This document shows, piece by piece, positions 1-7,564 of a stretch of 20,708 bases of DNA. Where the stretch lies: assembly GCA_046331625.1 (NCBI GenBank), contig JAXLQL010000061.1:1-20708 (forward strand). The letters run 5' to 3'. The notes under the pieces were generated by a model. The model searched no databases. It had not been told where the DNA came from and saw only the letters and a list, made by a program, of their open reading frames with translations. Position 1 is the first letter of the stretch; every line of letters starts with the position of its first letter. The stretch is from JAXLQL01 sp046331625. Its GTDB lineage: Bacteria > Acidobacteriota > Terriglobia > Bryobacterales > Bryobacteraceae. The position numbers were made by a program, and so were the translations under genes.

Positions 1-2
1 AG

Positions 3-1439
3 TCGCCGGCGATCTTCTACCTCGACGATGCGATTTCGTTTGCGCGGCTCGAGCGGATGGCTGATGCGTTTGCCGTGTTGCTCGCCGATTGGGGCATCGG
101 CAAAGGCGATCGCGTGGCCCTCTGGCTCCAGAACGATCCGGAGTTTCAGGCGGCGCAACTGGGCGCGTGGAAGCGCGGGGCGATTGTGGTTCCGCTCAGC
201 CCCATGTTCAAAGAAAAGGAACTGCGGTTTCACTTGGAGGACTCGGGGGCGCGTGTGCTAGTGAGCGGTATGGAGTTACCGGCGGGCGTCAGTTGTGAAC
301 GCGTTCTCTCGCGCGAAGAGTTCGCTGCTCTGGAACATCGCGGGACAGGAAACGGGAACGTGCGGCTGGAAGTGGGCCCCGAAGACATCGCGTACCTCGT
401 TTACACCTCCGGCACCACCGGGAATCCGAAGGGCGCGATGAATCTGCATCGCAATGTGGCGTTCAACGTGGAGGTGTTCCGGCAATGGATGCGCCTGGGG
501 CCGGGTGACGTGATTCACGGAATTGCGCCGCTGTTTCATGTGACCGGACTCGTTCCGCAGCTCTCGGCATCGGCGATGCTCGGGCTGCCCATCATTCTTT
601 ATCACCGATTCCACGCGGGCGAGACGATCCGGCTGGCGCGGAAGTGGAAAGCGACCTTTTCGGTGGCCGCGATCACGGCGTACCTGGCGCTGCTCAATGA
701 GCCCGCGCCGGAGGGTGGGTTCCTGGCGAAGTGTTACAGTGGCGGGGCCCCCGTTGCTCCCAGCATTCCGCAGCGTTTTCACGACCGGTTCGGCACGTAT
801 ATCCAAAACATCTACGGGCTCACGGAGAGCACATCGCCTTCGCATGCGACGCCGCTGGGCGTGCAGGGTCCAGTGGATCCGGCGAGTGGAGCGCTGTCGA
901 TCGGCGTGCCGATTCCGAATCTCGAGGCGAAGATCATCGCCGTGGATGACCCCGATCGAGAGATGGCGCCGGGCGAGGCGGGGGAGTTGGCGATGCGTGG
1001 TCCGATGATGTTCGAGGGATATTGGAACAAGCCGGAGGAGACGGCGAAGGCGCATCATCACGGATGGTTCAAGACGGGCGATGTGGCGGTGATGGACGAG
1101 CGCGGGTGGTTCTATATTGTCGATCGCAAGAAGGACATGATTGTCGCGTCGGGGTTCAAGATCTGGCCTCGCGAGGTGGAGGATGTGCTGTATCAGCATC
1201 CGGCGGTGAAGGAGGCGGCGGTGGTAGGCGTGCCCGATGAGTATCGCGGCGAGACAGTGAAGGCGTTCGTGGCCCTGCGTCCGGACTATCGAAGCCCGGT
1301 AACGGCGGAGGAGTTGGTCGCCTTTTGCAGGGAGCGGATGGCGGCGTACAAGTACCCGCGCGCGGTGGAGTTCGTGGAGGAGGTGCCGAAGACCGCGACG
1401 GGGAAGTTCTTGCGGCGGGCGTTGCGGGCGAGGGAGTGA
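3..1439 (+). CDS. Acyl-CoA synthetase / AMP-dependent ligase (5' end outside window)
   Basis: This is an ANL-superfamily enzyme that activates a carboxylic acid as acyl-AMP and transfers it to CoA in the cytoplasm. The reading frame is open to the left edge, so the true start is upstream; 478 residues are visible against roughly 500-550 in the family, so little is missing. Counted from the first visible codon, the P-loop YTSGTTGNPKG lies at about residues 134-144 and YGLTEST at about 271-277. The hinge region GWFKTGD...DRKKDMIVASGFKIWP lies at about 354-388. The C-terminal PKTATGK carries the catalytic lysine near residue 468. All core motifs are intact. The protein most resembles medium/long-chain fatty-acid or aromatic-acid CoA ligases, but the acyl substrate cannot be read from the sequence. 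A hairpin lies 16 nt after the stop and the next gene starts 261 bp later. Confidence 0.93.
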   Translation, partial: SPAIFYLDDAISFARLERMADAFAVLLADWGIGKGDRVALWLQNDPEFQAAQLGAWKRGAIVVPLSPMFKEKELRFHLEDSGARVLVSGMELPAGVSCERVLSREEFAALEHRGTGNGNVRLEVGPEDIAYLVYTSGTTGNPKGAMNLHRNVAFNVEVFRQWMRLGPGDVIHGIAPLFHVTGLVPQLSASAMLGLPIILYHRFHAGETIRLARKWKATFSVAAITAYLALLNEPAPEGGFLAKCYSGGAPVAPSIPQRFHDRFGTYIQNIYGLTESTSPSHATPLGVQGPVDPASGALSIGVPIPNLEAKIIAVDDPDREMAPGEAGELAMRGPMMFEGYWNKPEETAKAHHHGWFKTGDVAVMDERGWFYIVDRKKDMIVASGFKIWPREVEDVLYQHPAVKEAAVVGVPDEYRGETVKAFVALRPDYRSPVTAEELVAFCRERMAAYKYPRAVEFVEEVPKTATGKFLRRALRARE

Positions 1440-1454
1440 AGGGGCGGGGTCGCA

Positions 1455-1478
1455 CCTGGCGGCGCTCAGGGCGCCAGG
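1455..1478 (+). terminator. Hairpin after acyl-CoA ligase, possible terminator
   Basis: CCTGGCG (1455-1461) is the exact reverse complement of CGCCAGG (1472-1478), leaving a 10-nt loop. It lies 16 nt beyond the ligase stop codon. No T-tract follows, so it is not a classic intrinsic terminator. It could be a transcript 3'-end stabiliser or chance in GC-rich DNA. Confidence 0.35.
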
Positions 1479-1626
1479 ACTGCCCGCGCTGGCTGAAGAT
1501 CACTCTCTACGGTGGGATCTGGGCTCTGGCGTGGACGGGGGAGACGTTGTCCGGCTCCGTGCGGTCCTGCCGCCGCCGGTGCGCAATTGCTTTGGGCCAG
1601 GCCGCGCCGTCACAGCGGATCGATTT

Positions 1627-1662
1627 TAGCCGCGTGTTTTGTCGCGCAGCCGCTACGCGCTA
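1627..1662. repeat. Bulged inverted repeat upstream of hybrid kinase
   Basis: TAGCCGCGT (1627-1635) pairs with ACGCGCTA (1655-1662) as eight base pairs with one bulged C and a 19-nt loop, about 40 bp upstream of the kinase start. It may be an operator or leader hairpin, or a member of a dispersed intergenic repeat. It may also be chance; only one copy is visible here. Confidence 0.25.
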
Positions 1663-1692
1663 TCGGGGCCTCGCCAAGGGACGATAAGTTTC

Positions 1693-1698
1693 GGGGAG
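1693..1698 (+). promoter_or_regulatory. Ribosome binding site of hybrid kinase
   Basis: GGGGAG lies two bases before the ATG at 1701. The spacing is short, but it is the only purine-rich site near a candidate start. It favours 1701 over the in-frame upstream start at 1512. Confidence 0.45.
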
Positions 1699-1700
1699 CC

Positions 1701-3578
1701 ATGCGCATTTTCTTTGAAAATCCAAAGTGCCTGCAGCGGCTGCCCGAGGCCGAGCAGGTAGCGTTGCGGCTGGAGAACCTGCTGGAGGCGACCCGTGGAC
1801 AACCGGCAGCATTGCTGGCCTATTACCTACTGCTGGTATGCCTTTGGGTCAGCACGGAGTATTTCCAGGAGAATCCATGGTTTGCCTGGGGTTGCGTGGC
1901 CGCGATGGCTATCGGGACCCTGGCTCGCGCTTGGGTGGTGGTGGGCATCCGCCGAACGAGCGTAGTGCCGGACGACTGGCGCTGGATGGCGCTTTGGATG
2001 GGATCGGTTATGCTCCTGGGTGGCTCGACCGGTCTCTTGTTGGCACACACCATGAGCGCGTATGGCCTGACCCGATGGGAATTCGTGATCACCATGATCT
2101 GGACTACCGGTTTGGTAGCCGGCTCGATGGTGGCGTTCCGTTTCAGTTACAAGACTCTCTGCACGCAAGTGATTCTCATGAAAGGGCCGGCCCTGTTAGT
2201 TTCGCTGAGCATTGGTACAACTCAGGCGAACACCTATGTACTCGGGAACCTTATGCTGTCGATCTTCGTGTTGGGCCGGGGCCGGATGCTGTACCAGGAT
2301 TATTGGAGCCACGGCGTGGGCCGGAAGTTGGAGGCTCAGCGCGTCCGCGAGCTCGAGGAGGCGCGCATGGCGGCCGAAGCCGCCAGTGTCGCCAAGAGCC
2401 AGTTCCTGGCCAACATGAGCCACGAAATCCGAACACCCATGCACGGATTGCTCGGAATGGCCGAACTGACTCTAGGGACGCGCCTCGAGCCTGACCAGCG
2501 CCGCTACCTTACTATCTTGCGCGATTCTGGCCAGAGCCTGCTCCGGATTCTGAACGACATCCTCGATCTATCGAAGGTGGAATCGGGCAAGCTCGAAGTG
2601 GAGTGCATCCCCTTCCGTCCAGCCGAGGTGGTGGAAGAAGCGCGCCTGACGCTGCTGGCGCGGGCACGGCAGAAAGGGATTGGGCTGAATGCGGTGGTGG
2701 AGGGGGCAGCGCAGACGGGCGTGTACGGCGATCCGGCCCGATTGCGGCAGGTGTTGTTGAACCTGATGGGTAACGCCGTGAAGTTCACCTCGGAAGGTGC
2801 GGTCACGGTGACGTTGAGCATCAAGCCTGGCGAGCAGAACGGCTGCCTGCGGCTCGCCTTCGCCGTGGCAGACACCGGTCCCGGCATCCCAGAGAGTAAG
2901 CACCAGCAGATCTTCGAGGCCTTTGCCCAGGCCGATGGGAGCGTCACCCGGCAGCACGGCGGAACCGGGCTAGGACTGTCAATCAGCGCACGCCTGCTGG
3001 AGTTAATGGGCGGTGGGGCCATCCGGCTCGAGAGCGCCCTGGGGAAAGGCAGTTGCTTTTCGTTCGAACTCGCGTTGGCGGCGGCGCCTATGGCCGCCGC
3101 GCCTGGTTCCCCCGGCGGCGGTGCTGAGCCGGCCCGGCCAATTCGGGTCCTGGTGGCCGACGATAACGCAGTCAACCAGTTGATCGCCACGCGCCTGATC
3201 GAGCGCCTCGGGCACGCCGTCGACGCCGCAAACGATGGCGAGCAGGCCGTCGAGATGTATCGCGCCGGTCAATATGACCTCGTACTGATGGACAGTCACA
3301 TGCCGGTGATGGATGGGATCGAAGCCATGCGCGTCATCCGGCAACTGGAAGCTGCCGAAAAACGGCCGCGGACGCCGATCGCCGCGGTTACCGCCAACGC
3401 GATGGCCGGCGAGCGCGAGCGCTTACTCGGCCTCGGTATGGACGATTATCTCGCCAAGCCTTTTCAGCCGGCGGACCTGGCCTTGCTTCTCCGCCGATGG
3501 CAGCCTGCAGACGAGCCCAGTTCCGGAGGCGGCAAGCGAGACGGAGATCTGCGCCAAGCAGATCCCAACAGAGCTTGA
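1701..3578 (+). CDS. Membrane-bound hybrid sensor histidine kinase with C-terminal receiver
   Basis: This 625-residue inner-membrane sensor kinase has about six hydrophobic segments between residues 37 and 193, forming an integral membrane input domain I do not recognise. A short helical linker (about 205-232, Glu/Ala/Arg-rich) leads to HisKA with phospho-acceptor His241 in SHEIRTPM. HATPase_c follows, with the N-box around 347-362 (LLNLMGNAVKF), DTGPGIP at 391-397 and GGTGLGLS at 420-427. After an Ala/Pro/Gly linker comes a receiver domain (about 481-600) with acidic DD at 487-488, phospho-Asp531 in LMDSHMPVMDG, Thr564 and Lys586. All catalytic residues are present. There is no PAS domain, Hpt domain or DNA-binding output, so signal must pass to an unlinked Hpt or receiver protein. 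I chose ATG 1701 because the 63 residues before it look non-protein-like. No partner regulator lies next to it, and it converges on the flavoenzyme gene. Confidence 0.92.
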   Translation: MRIFFENPKCLQRLPEAEQVALRLENLLEATRGQPAALLAYYLLLVCLWVSTEYFQENPWFAWGCVAAMAIGTLARAWVVVGIRRTSVVPDDWRWMALWMGSVMLLGGSTGLLLAHTMSAYGLTRWEFVITMIWTTGLVAGSMVAFRFSYKTLCTQVILMKGPALLVSLSIGTTQANTYVLGNLMLSIFVLGRGRMLYQDYWSHGVGRKLEAQRVRELEEARMAAEAASVAKSQFLANMSHEIRTPMHGLLGMAELTLGTRLEPDQRRYLTILRDSGQSLLRILNDILDLSKVESGKLEVECIPFRPAEVVEEARLTLLARARQKGIGLNAVVEGAAQTGVYGDPARLRQVLLNLMGNAVKFTSEGAVTVTLSIKPGEQNGCLRLAFAVADTGPGIPESKHQQIFEAFAQADGSVTRQHGGTGLGLSISARLLELMGGGAIRLESALGKGSCFSFELALAAAPMAAAPGSPGGGAEPARPIRVLVADDNAVNQLIATRLIERLGHAVDAANDGEQAVEMYRAGQYDLVLMDSHMPVMDGIEAMRVIRQLEAAEKRPRTPIAAVTANAMAGERERLLGLGMDDYLAKPFQPADLALLLRRWQPADEPSSGGGKRDGDLRQADPNRA

Positions 3579-3631
3579 ATTGCCAGTCTTCAGGCAAGTT
3601 CGATGGCTCTCATGTTTTGGCAGTCCCCACA

Positions 3632-4918
3632 CTAGCGGGTGAGTTCTTTTTGTAGCTGCTGTCCGGCTATGAGAAGCGGATCCCACACGGTGGCGAACGG
3701 GGGGGCGTAGGGTAGGTCGAGCTGCGCGAAGTCCTCCACGGTCATGCGCGCGGTCAACGCAGTGGCCACCACGCCGATACGGCCGGCGACCGCTTCGTCG
3801 CCTAGCACGGCTGCGCCCACGAGTCTCCCGGATCTGCGGTCCGCGACGAGTTCCACGCTGACAGGTCTGCCGCGGAAGTAGCGAGGGCGGCCGGGAGCAT
3901 CGATGCGCACGGCCACCGGATCGAAGCCTTCGCGGCGCGCTTCTGCTTCGCCGAAGCCGGTGAGGCCGACGCCGAGTCCGCACACACGCACGATCGACGT
4001 GCCCACGATACCGGAGAACCGCTCCCGCTTTCCCGCGGCACACGCGCCCGCTACGCGACCGGTTTTGTTCGCGGTGGTCCCGAGCGGCATCCACACCGGC
4101 CGGCCGGAAACCAGATGCTGCACCTCCACGCAATCGCCCGCGGCCCAAACCGAGCCGAGGTTCGTCTCCAGGCGATCATTCACGCGGATCGCGCCCGTTC
4201 GCCCGCACTCGACACCCGCGGCTTGCGCGAGCCCCACGTTCGGACGCAGACCCGCGGCGATCACGACGAGCGGCCAGTCTTCGGGAATCGCATTTAGGCG
4301 GCGGCCGAATTCCACCGTGACCCGGAAGCGTTCGAGATGACGCACCAACTGCTGGGTGAGCCATGCGTCTTCGCGGCCGAGCAGGTGGTTCGAGGCGGTG
4401 ACGATCTTCACGCTCTGGCCTCTCGCGCGCAAAGCCTCGGCTGCTTCGAGCGCGATGTAACCGCCACCGATCACCATGGCTCGTGTGGGCGGGCGGCTTT
4501 CGAGATGGCCGCGAAGGGCGGCGCCATCTTCCATGGTGTGCAGCTTGAAGACGCCCGCGCGATCGGCGCCGGCAATCGAACTCGTGTTCGCGCGAGCACC
4601 GGTGGCGATCACGAGCCGGTCATATCGCACAGTCTCGCCGGCCGCGAGTCGCACCACGCGCCGCGCGTGCTCGATTGCTTCCACGTTGGCGCCAGTGCGC
4701 ACGTCGATCTTGCGCTCGCGGCGAAAGTAGTCTGCGTCATGTACCACGAGGTCCGCTTCGCGAGCGCGGCCGTCCACCCAGTAGGGCAACCCGCAAGCGG
4801 CCCACGAGACGCGATCGCTCTTTTCGAGCACCGTGATCTCGAGCGCGGGGTCGATCCGGCGGGCTCGCGCAGCCGCGCTCATCCCGGCCGCCACGCCGCC
4901 GATCACTACCAGCCGCAT
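3632..4918 (-). CDS. FAD-dependent pyridine nucleotide-disulfide oxidoreductase (CoA-disulfide reductase / NADH oxidase family)
   Basis: This 428-residue cytoplasmic flavoprotein belongs to the single-cysteine branch that includes CoA-disulfide reductase, NADH oxidase and NADH peroxidase. The N-terminal FAD site GGVAAG is at 7-12 and the redox cysteine is Cys42 in SWAACGLPYW. The second dinucleotide motif ATGARA is at 105-110, the NAD(P)H-binding GGGYIALE at 151-158 and the FAD-closing AAGD at 259-262. The C-terminal dimerisation domain ends with LPYAPPF...DPLLIAG (about 402-419), the hallmark of this branch. No rhodanese domain is fused. Expected chemistry is NAD(P)H-dependent reduction of CoA or another low-molecular-weight disulfide, or of O2/peroxide; sequence alone does not decide which. 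Its ATG shares one base with the stop of the STAS gene (TGATG), so it is probably translated as the last gene of the regulator-kinase-STAS operon. Confidence 0.9.
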   Translation of the reverse strand: MRLVVIGGVAAGMSAAARARRIDPALEITVLEKSDRVSWAACGLPYWVDGRAREADLVVHDADYFRRERKIDVRTGANVEAIEHARRVVRLAAGETVRYDRLVIATGARANTSSIAGADRAGVFKLHTMEDGAALRGHLESRPPTRAMVIGGGYIALEAAEALRARGQSVKIVTASNHLLGREDAWLTQQLVRHLERFRVTVEFGRRLNAIPEDWPLVVIAAGLRPNVGLAQAAGVECGRTGAIRVNDRLETNLGSVWAAGDCVEVQHLVSGRPVWMPLGTTANKTGRVAGACAAGKRERFSGIVGTSIVRVCGLGVGLTGFGEAEARREGFDPVAVRIDAPGRPRYFRGRPVSVELVADRRSGRLVGAAVLGDEAVAGRIGVVATALTARMTVEDFAQLDLPYAPPFATVWDPLLIAGQQLQKELTR

Positions 4919-5331
4919 CAGCTCCCTTGCGACTTCTTGAAGCTCTGCACGAATTCGAGCACGTCGAAGTGCTTCACTTCGCGATCGGGGAAGAAGCTGT
5001 TGACGGCTTCCTGCTCTTCGTTGAACACCTCGAACACCGTAGTGAGCTTGGTGAGGACCAAGAGTTCCACATTGCGCCGGCTGAGGTTCAACAGCTTCAG
5101 TCCGCCGCCCGCTCGCCGCATGGTGGTGAACCCGATGGTCATCGCGCCGAGCCCCGTACTGTCGATGTAATCGACGTTTTTCAGGTTCAGCACCGCGCGC
5201 GTGTGCCCGGCGGCGGCGAGGTCCCGTACGCGGTCGCGCAGCAGGATGGCTTCGTCACCGGCGATCAGTCTTCCGCTGAGATCCAGAATTTGAATTCCCT
5301 CGTTTTCTCGAACTGCGATCTCGAGACTCAT
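4918..5331 (-). CDS. STAS-domain anti-sigma factor antagonist
   Basis: This 137-residue SpoIIAA/RsbV-like partner-switch protein would, when unphosphorylated, sequester an anti-sigma (serine kinase) factor. The STAS core spans about residues 3-110, with GRLIAGDE at 20-27. The phosphorylation-site motif DYIDSTGLGAM has its acceptor Ser at 58, beside Thr59. The last 25 or so residues (KHFDVLEF...KKSQGS) extend beyond the usual 100-115-residue fold. The start ATG overlaps the kinase stop by 4 nt (ATGA), with AGGAGA 12 nt upstream, and the stop overlaps the flavoenzyme start by 1 nt. No RsbW-like anti-sigma kinase is in the window. A PP2C phosphatase that could dephosphorylate such a protein is encoded at 19113-20708, but nothing in the sequence links the two directly. 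Confidence 0.9.
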   Translation of the reverse strand: MSLEIAVRENEGIQILDLSGRLIAGDEAILLRDRVRDLAAAGHTRAVLNLKNVDYIDSTGLGAMTIGFTTMRRAGGGLKLLNLSRRNVELLVLTKLTTVFEVFNEEQEAVNSFFPDREVKHFDVLEFVQSFKKSQGS

Positions 5332-6812
5332 GCAACGATCTTCTCTCCTGCTGGCGCCGTTGTCACCGGCACGATTTCCGGCGCGAACGTCACCGTGAAA
5401 CAGCTTCCCTTGCCTGGTACGCTGTCAACCTTGATTTGCGCTCCGTGCGCCTTCACGATCCAAGCGACGAAACTCAACCCGAGCCCGAGTCCGCGTTCGG
5501 GATTGCGGCTCCCGTCGGGCACGCGGTAGAGCCGTTCGAATATGTGCGGAAGATGTTCGGGCGCGATGCCGCAGCCGGTGTCCTCCACTTTCAATTCCAC
5601 GCCGGCTTCGGTGTTGTTGACGCGAATATCGACGGTGCCGCCGCGCGGAGTGTACTTGACGGCGTTCGAAACCAGGTTCGATACCAGGCGCTCGATCTGC
5701 AGCCGGTCTCCTTGCACGATGCAGGCAGGCTCGAGATGAGAGCGCAACGCCAAGCCTTCCACTTCCGCTGGAATCTCGAACTGCTCCACTACGGAACTGG
5801 CCATTCGACTCAGGTCCACTGGATCGCGCGCCAGCGTCACTTGGCCGGACTCGGCTTGGCTCAAATGTAGCAGCGCGCGAACGATGTGCGAGAGGTGGTC
5901 CACGTCTTCGATCGCCGCCGCCATCGCCTCGCGGTACTGCTCCGGAGTCCGCCCCGTGAACAGCGCTACTTCGAGTTGTCCACGGATCGCGGTGAGCGGC
6001 GTGCGCAACTCGTGCGAGACGTCGCTCGAGAACTGGCGCATTTGGTTGAACGAGTTCTCGAGCCGATCCACCATGTTGTTGAATGCGTCGATCAGATGGT
6101 CGAGTTCGTCATCGGTGCCGCGGCGGGGAATGCTCAATCCGAGGTTCTCGCTGGTGATCGAATGCGCGGCTTGCGCCACTACCTGCAGTGGTTGGAGCGC
6201 GCGGCCGGCCATCCACCACGAAGCGAGGCTCACCACGAAGATGATCAGCGGCGTGACGGAGAAGTACTTGCGCGTGAAAGCGCGCACTACTTCGAGATCG
6301 GCGTCCATCGACCGGCCCACCGAAAGGAAGTACTCTTTGCGCCCATCGCTGAGGAACAATCCCGATCGCAGCAGGTACGTGTATCCGTCGGGATCGGTTC
6401 TGATCGTTTCTTCCTGCTTGCCGAGTTTGAGGATTCGAGCGATCTCGTCGGGCGGATCCGGGCGGAGGTCTTTGTAATCTTCCGAGATCTCGAGTACTTT
6501 GCCGCTGCGGTCGGTGAGCAGAAAGACGCTGCGCAGTTGCTGTACTGTGGATGTCTCGTAGGCGTCGTCTTTGTCGAAGGTCCATACGGGCTGCCCACCC
6601 TGGACCTTCAGATACGCACGCACCGCGCTCCACTCTTCGGCTAGCAGCGCGCTCGCGGTTTCGCGTTGGCTGTTACGCAGTGTTTGCCGGAACAGCACAC
6701 CGAGGCCGAGCACCAGCAGCGCAAGCAAGGCCACGTAGATCACGGTCAGGCGCAGACGCAACCCGAGCGGGCGCGCGCCCCACAACAACGCGATCGACTT
6801 CAGCGGCCTCAA
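5328..6812 (-). CDS. Two-component sensor histidine kinase with HAMP domain
   Basis: This 494-residue inner-membrane kinase has TM1 at about residues 20-41 and a periplasmic sensor of about 140 residues (42-183) that I do not recognise. TM2 lies at about 184-203 and HAMP at about 204-256. HisKA carries phospho-His267 in DVSHELRTPL. HATPase_c has its N-box near 376-387 (LVSNLVSNAVKY), DTGCGIAP at 411-418 and GLGLGLS at 441-447. The layout resembles metal- or envelope-stress-sensing kinases of the CusS/heavy-metal group, but no metal-binding motif is visible. The start is TTG at 6812: it overlaps the regulator stop as TTGA, and GGAGAGGG (6823-6830, reverse strand) sits 10 nt upstream, so translation is probably coupled. 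The partner is the OmpR-type regulator immediately upstream. Confidence 0.94.
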   Translation of the reverse strand: MRPLKSIALLWGARPLGLRLRLTVIYVALLALLVLGLGVLFRQTLRNSQRETASALLAEEWSAVRAYLKVQGGQPVWTFDKDDAYETSTVQQLRSVFLLTDRSGKVLEISEDYKDLRPDPPDEIARILKLGKQEETIRTDPDGYTYLLRSGLFLSDGRKEYFLSVGRSMDADLEVVRAFTRKYFSVTPLIIFVVSLASWWMAGRALQPLQVVAQAAHSITSENLGLSIPRRGTDDELDHLIDAFNNMVDRLENSFNQMRQFSSDVSHELRTPLTAIRGQLEVALFTGRTPEQYREAMAAAIEDVDHLSHIVRALLHLSQAESGQVTLARDPVDLSRMASSVVEQFEIPAEVEGLALRSHLEPACIVQGDRLQIERLVSNLVSNAVKYTPRGGTVDIRVNNTEAGVELKVEDTGCGIAPEHLPHIFERLYRVPDGSRNPERGLGLGLSFVAWIVKAHGAQIKVDSVPGKGSCFTVTFAPEIVPVTTAPAGEKIVA

Positions 6813-7507
6813 GCGTCGGCCGCCCTCTCCGCCGGCTTCTCTGGCGATTCGATCATGTATCCGACTCCTCTGACCGTGTGGATCATGCGTGCCGGAAAGC
6901 GGTCATCGATCTTCGACCGCAGGTGGCGGATGTAGACATCGACGATGTTGGTGAGCCCGTCATACTCGACGTCCCAAACATGCTCCACGATCATCGTTCG
7001 GCTCAGCGGCCGCCCTTGATTGCGCATCAGATACTCGAGAATGCTGAATTCCTTCGGTGCGAGCTCGATTACCTGCCCGGACCGGGTGACCTTGCGGCGA
7101 ATGCAGTCGAGCACCAGGTCGCCCACTTGCAGACGCTCGGGTGTGGGCGCGCCGCGGCGCAAGAGGGCTCGCACGCGGGCCTGCAGTTCCACGAACGCGA
7201 ACGGCTTCACCAGGTAGTCGTCAGCGCCGAGCTCGAGTCCGCGTACGCGATCGTCTACCGCGTCGCGCGCGCTCAGAATCAGCACCGCCGCGTTGGTCTT
7301 GCGGTTGCGGATCTTCTTGAGCACCTCGAGGCCTTCCATATCGGGCAGCATCAGGTCGAGAATCACCAAATCGTAGTCGGTGGTCTGCACGTGAGCGATC
7401 GCCGTGGAGCCATCGCCCGCCACATCCACCGCGTAGCCCGCGCTCTCCAATCCCCGTTTCAGGAAATCGGCGATCTTCGCTTCGTCTTCGACAACTAGGA
7501 TTCGCAC
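6809..7507 (-). CDS. OmpR-family DNA-binding response regulator
   Basis: This 232-residue cytoplasmic transcription factor has an N-terminal receiver (about 1-115) with acidic residues EDE at 7-9, phospho-Asp51 in LILDLMLPDMEG, Ser79 in the LILSA strand and Lys101 in LVKPF. The C-terminal winged helix (about 128-222) contains LAPKEFSILEYLM, the recognition-helix region TNIVDVYIRHLRSKID and the wing VRGVGYMI. It is the cognate regulator of the downstream kinase, whose TTG start lies within its last codons. The start is GTG at 7507, giving the canonical MRILVVEDE N-terminus; a weak AGGA lies just upstream. The 57 bp between it and the upstream membrane-protein gene may hold a promoter, but no clear -35/-10 pair is visible. 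Confidence 0.95.
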   Translation of the reverse strand: MRILVVEDEAKIADFLKRGLESAGYAVDVAGDGSTAIAHVQTTDYDLVILDLMLPDMEGLEVLKKIRNRKTNAAVLILSARDAVDDRVRGLELGADDYLVKPFAFVELQARVRALLRRGAPTPERLQVGDLVLDCIRRKVTRSGQVIELAPKEFSILEYLMRNQGRPLSRTMIVEHVWDVEYDGLTNIVDVYIRHLRSKIDDRFPARMIHTVRGVGYMIESPEKPAERAADA

Positions 7508-7564
7508 TCGTCCTACTGTAACAAGGTGTTCACTCGCGTGGGCTAAGCCGCATAGCCAGAGGAC

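Larger units (their letters stand above)
1440..1700. other. Intergenic region between acyl-CoA ligase and hybrid kinase
   Basis: These 261 bp contain no convincing gene. The hybrid-kinase frame is open through part of the region, back to a possible start at 1512, but the predicted peptide there is Arg/Ala/Pro-rich and unlike a domain. A better start with a ribosome binding site exists at 1701. The stretch holds a perfect 7-bp inverted repeat just after the ligase stop and a second, bulged inverted repeat at 1627-1662. I found no clear -35/-10 pair and no tRNA-like fold. Confidence 0.6.

Noticed and set aside
276..1199. Long antisense frame (307 codons) across the acyl-CoA ligase
   Set aside because: It is a high-GC shadow of the ligase: His/Arg-rich, no domain, no ribosome binding site, while the forward frame has all ANL motifs.
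1512..1700. 63-residue N-terminal extension of the hybrid kinase
   Set aside because: The extension is Arg/Ala/Pro-rich and unlike a signal or domain; ATG 1701 with GGGGAG upstream starts a plausible cytoplasmic N-terminus before the first TM helix.
3579..3631. Bidirectional terminator between the converging hybrid kinase and flavoenzyme genes
   Set aside because: No hairpin with a meaningful stem could be seen in these 53 bp.
7541..7557. Inverted repeat GGCTA/TAGCC before the response regulator as a terminator
   Set aside because: Only five base pairs, no T-tract, and not exceptional for the base composition.
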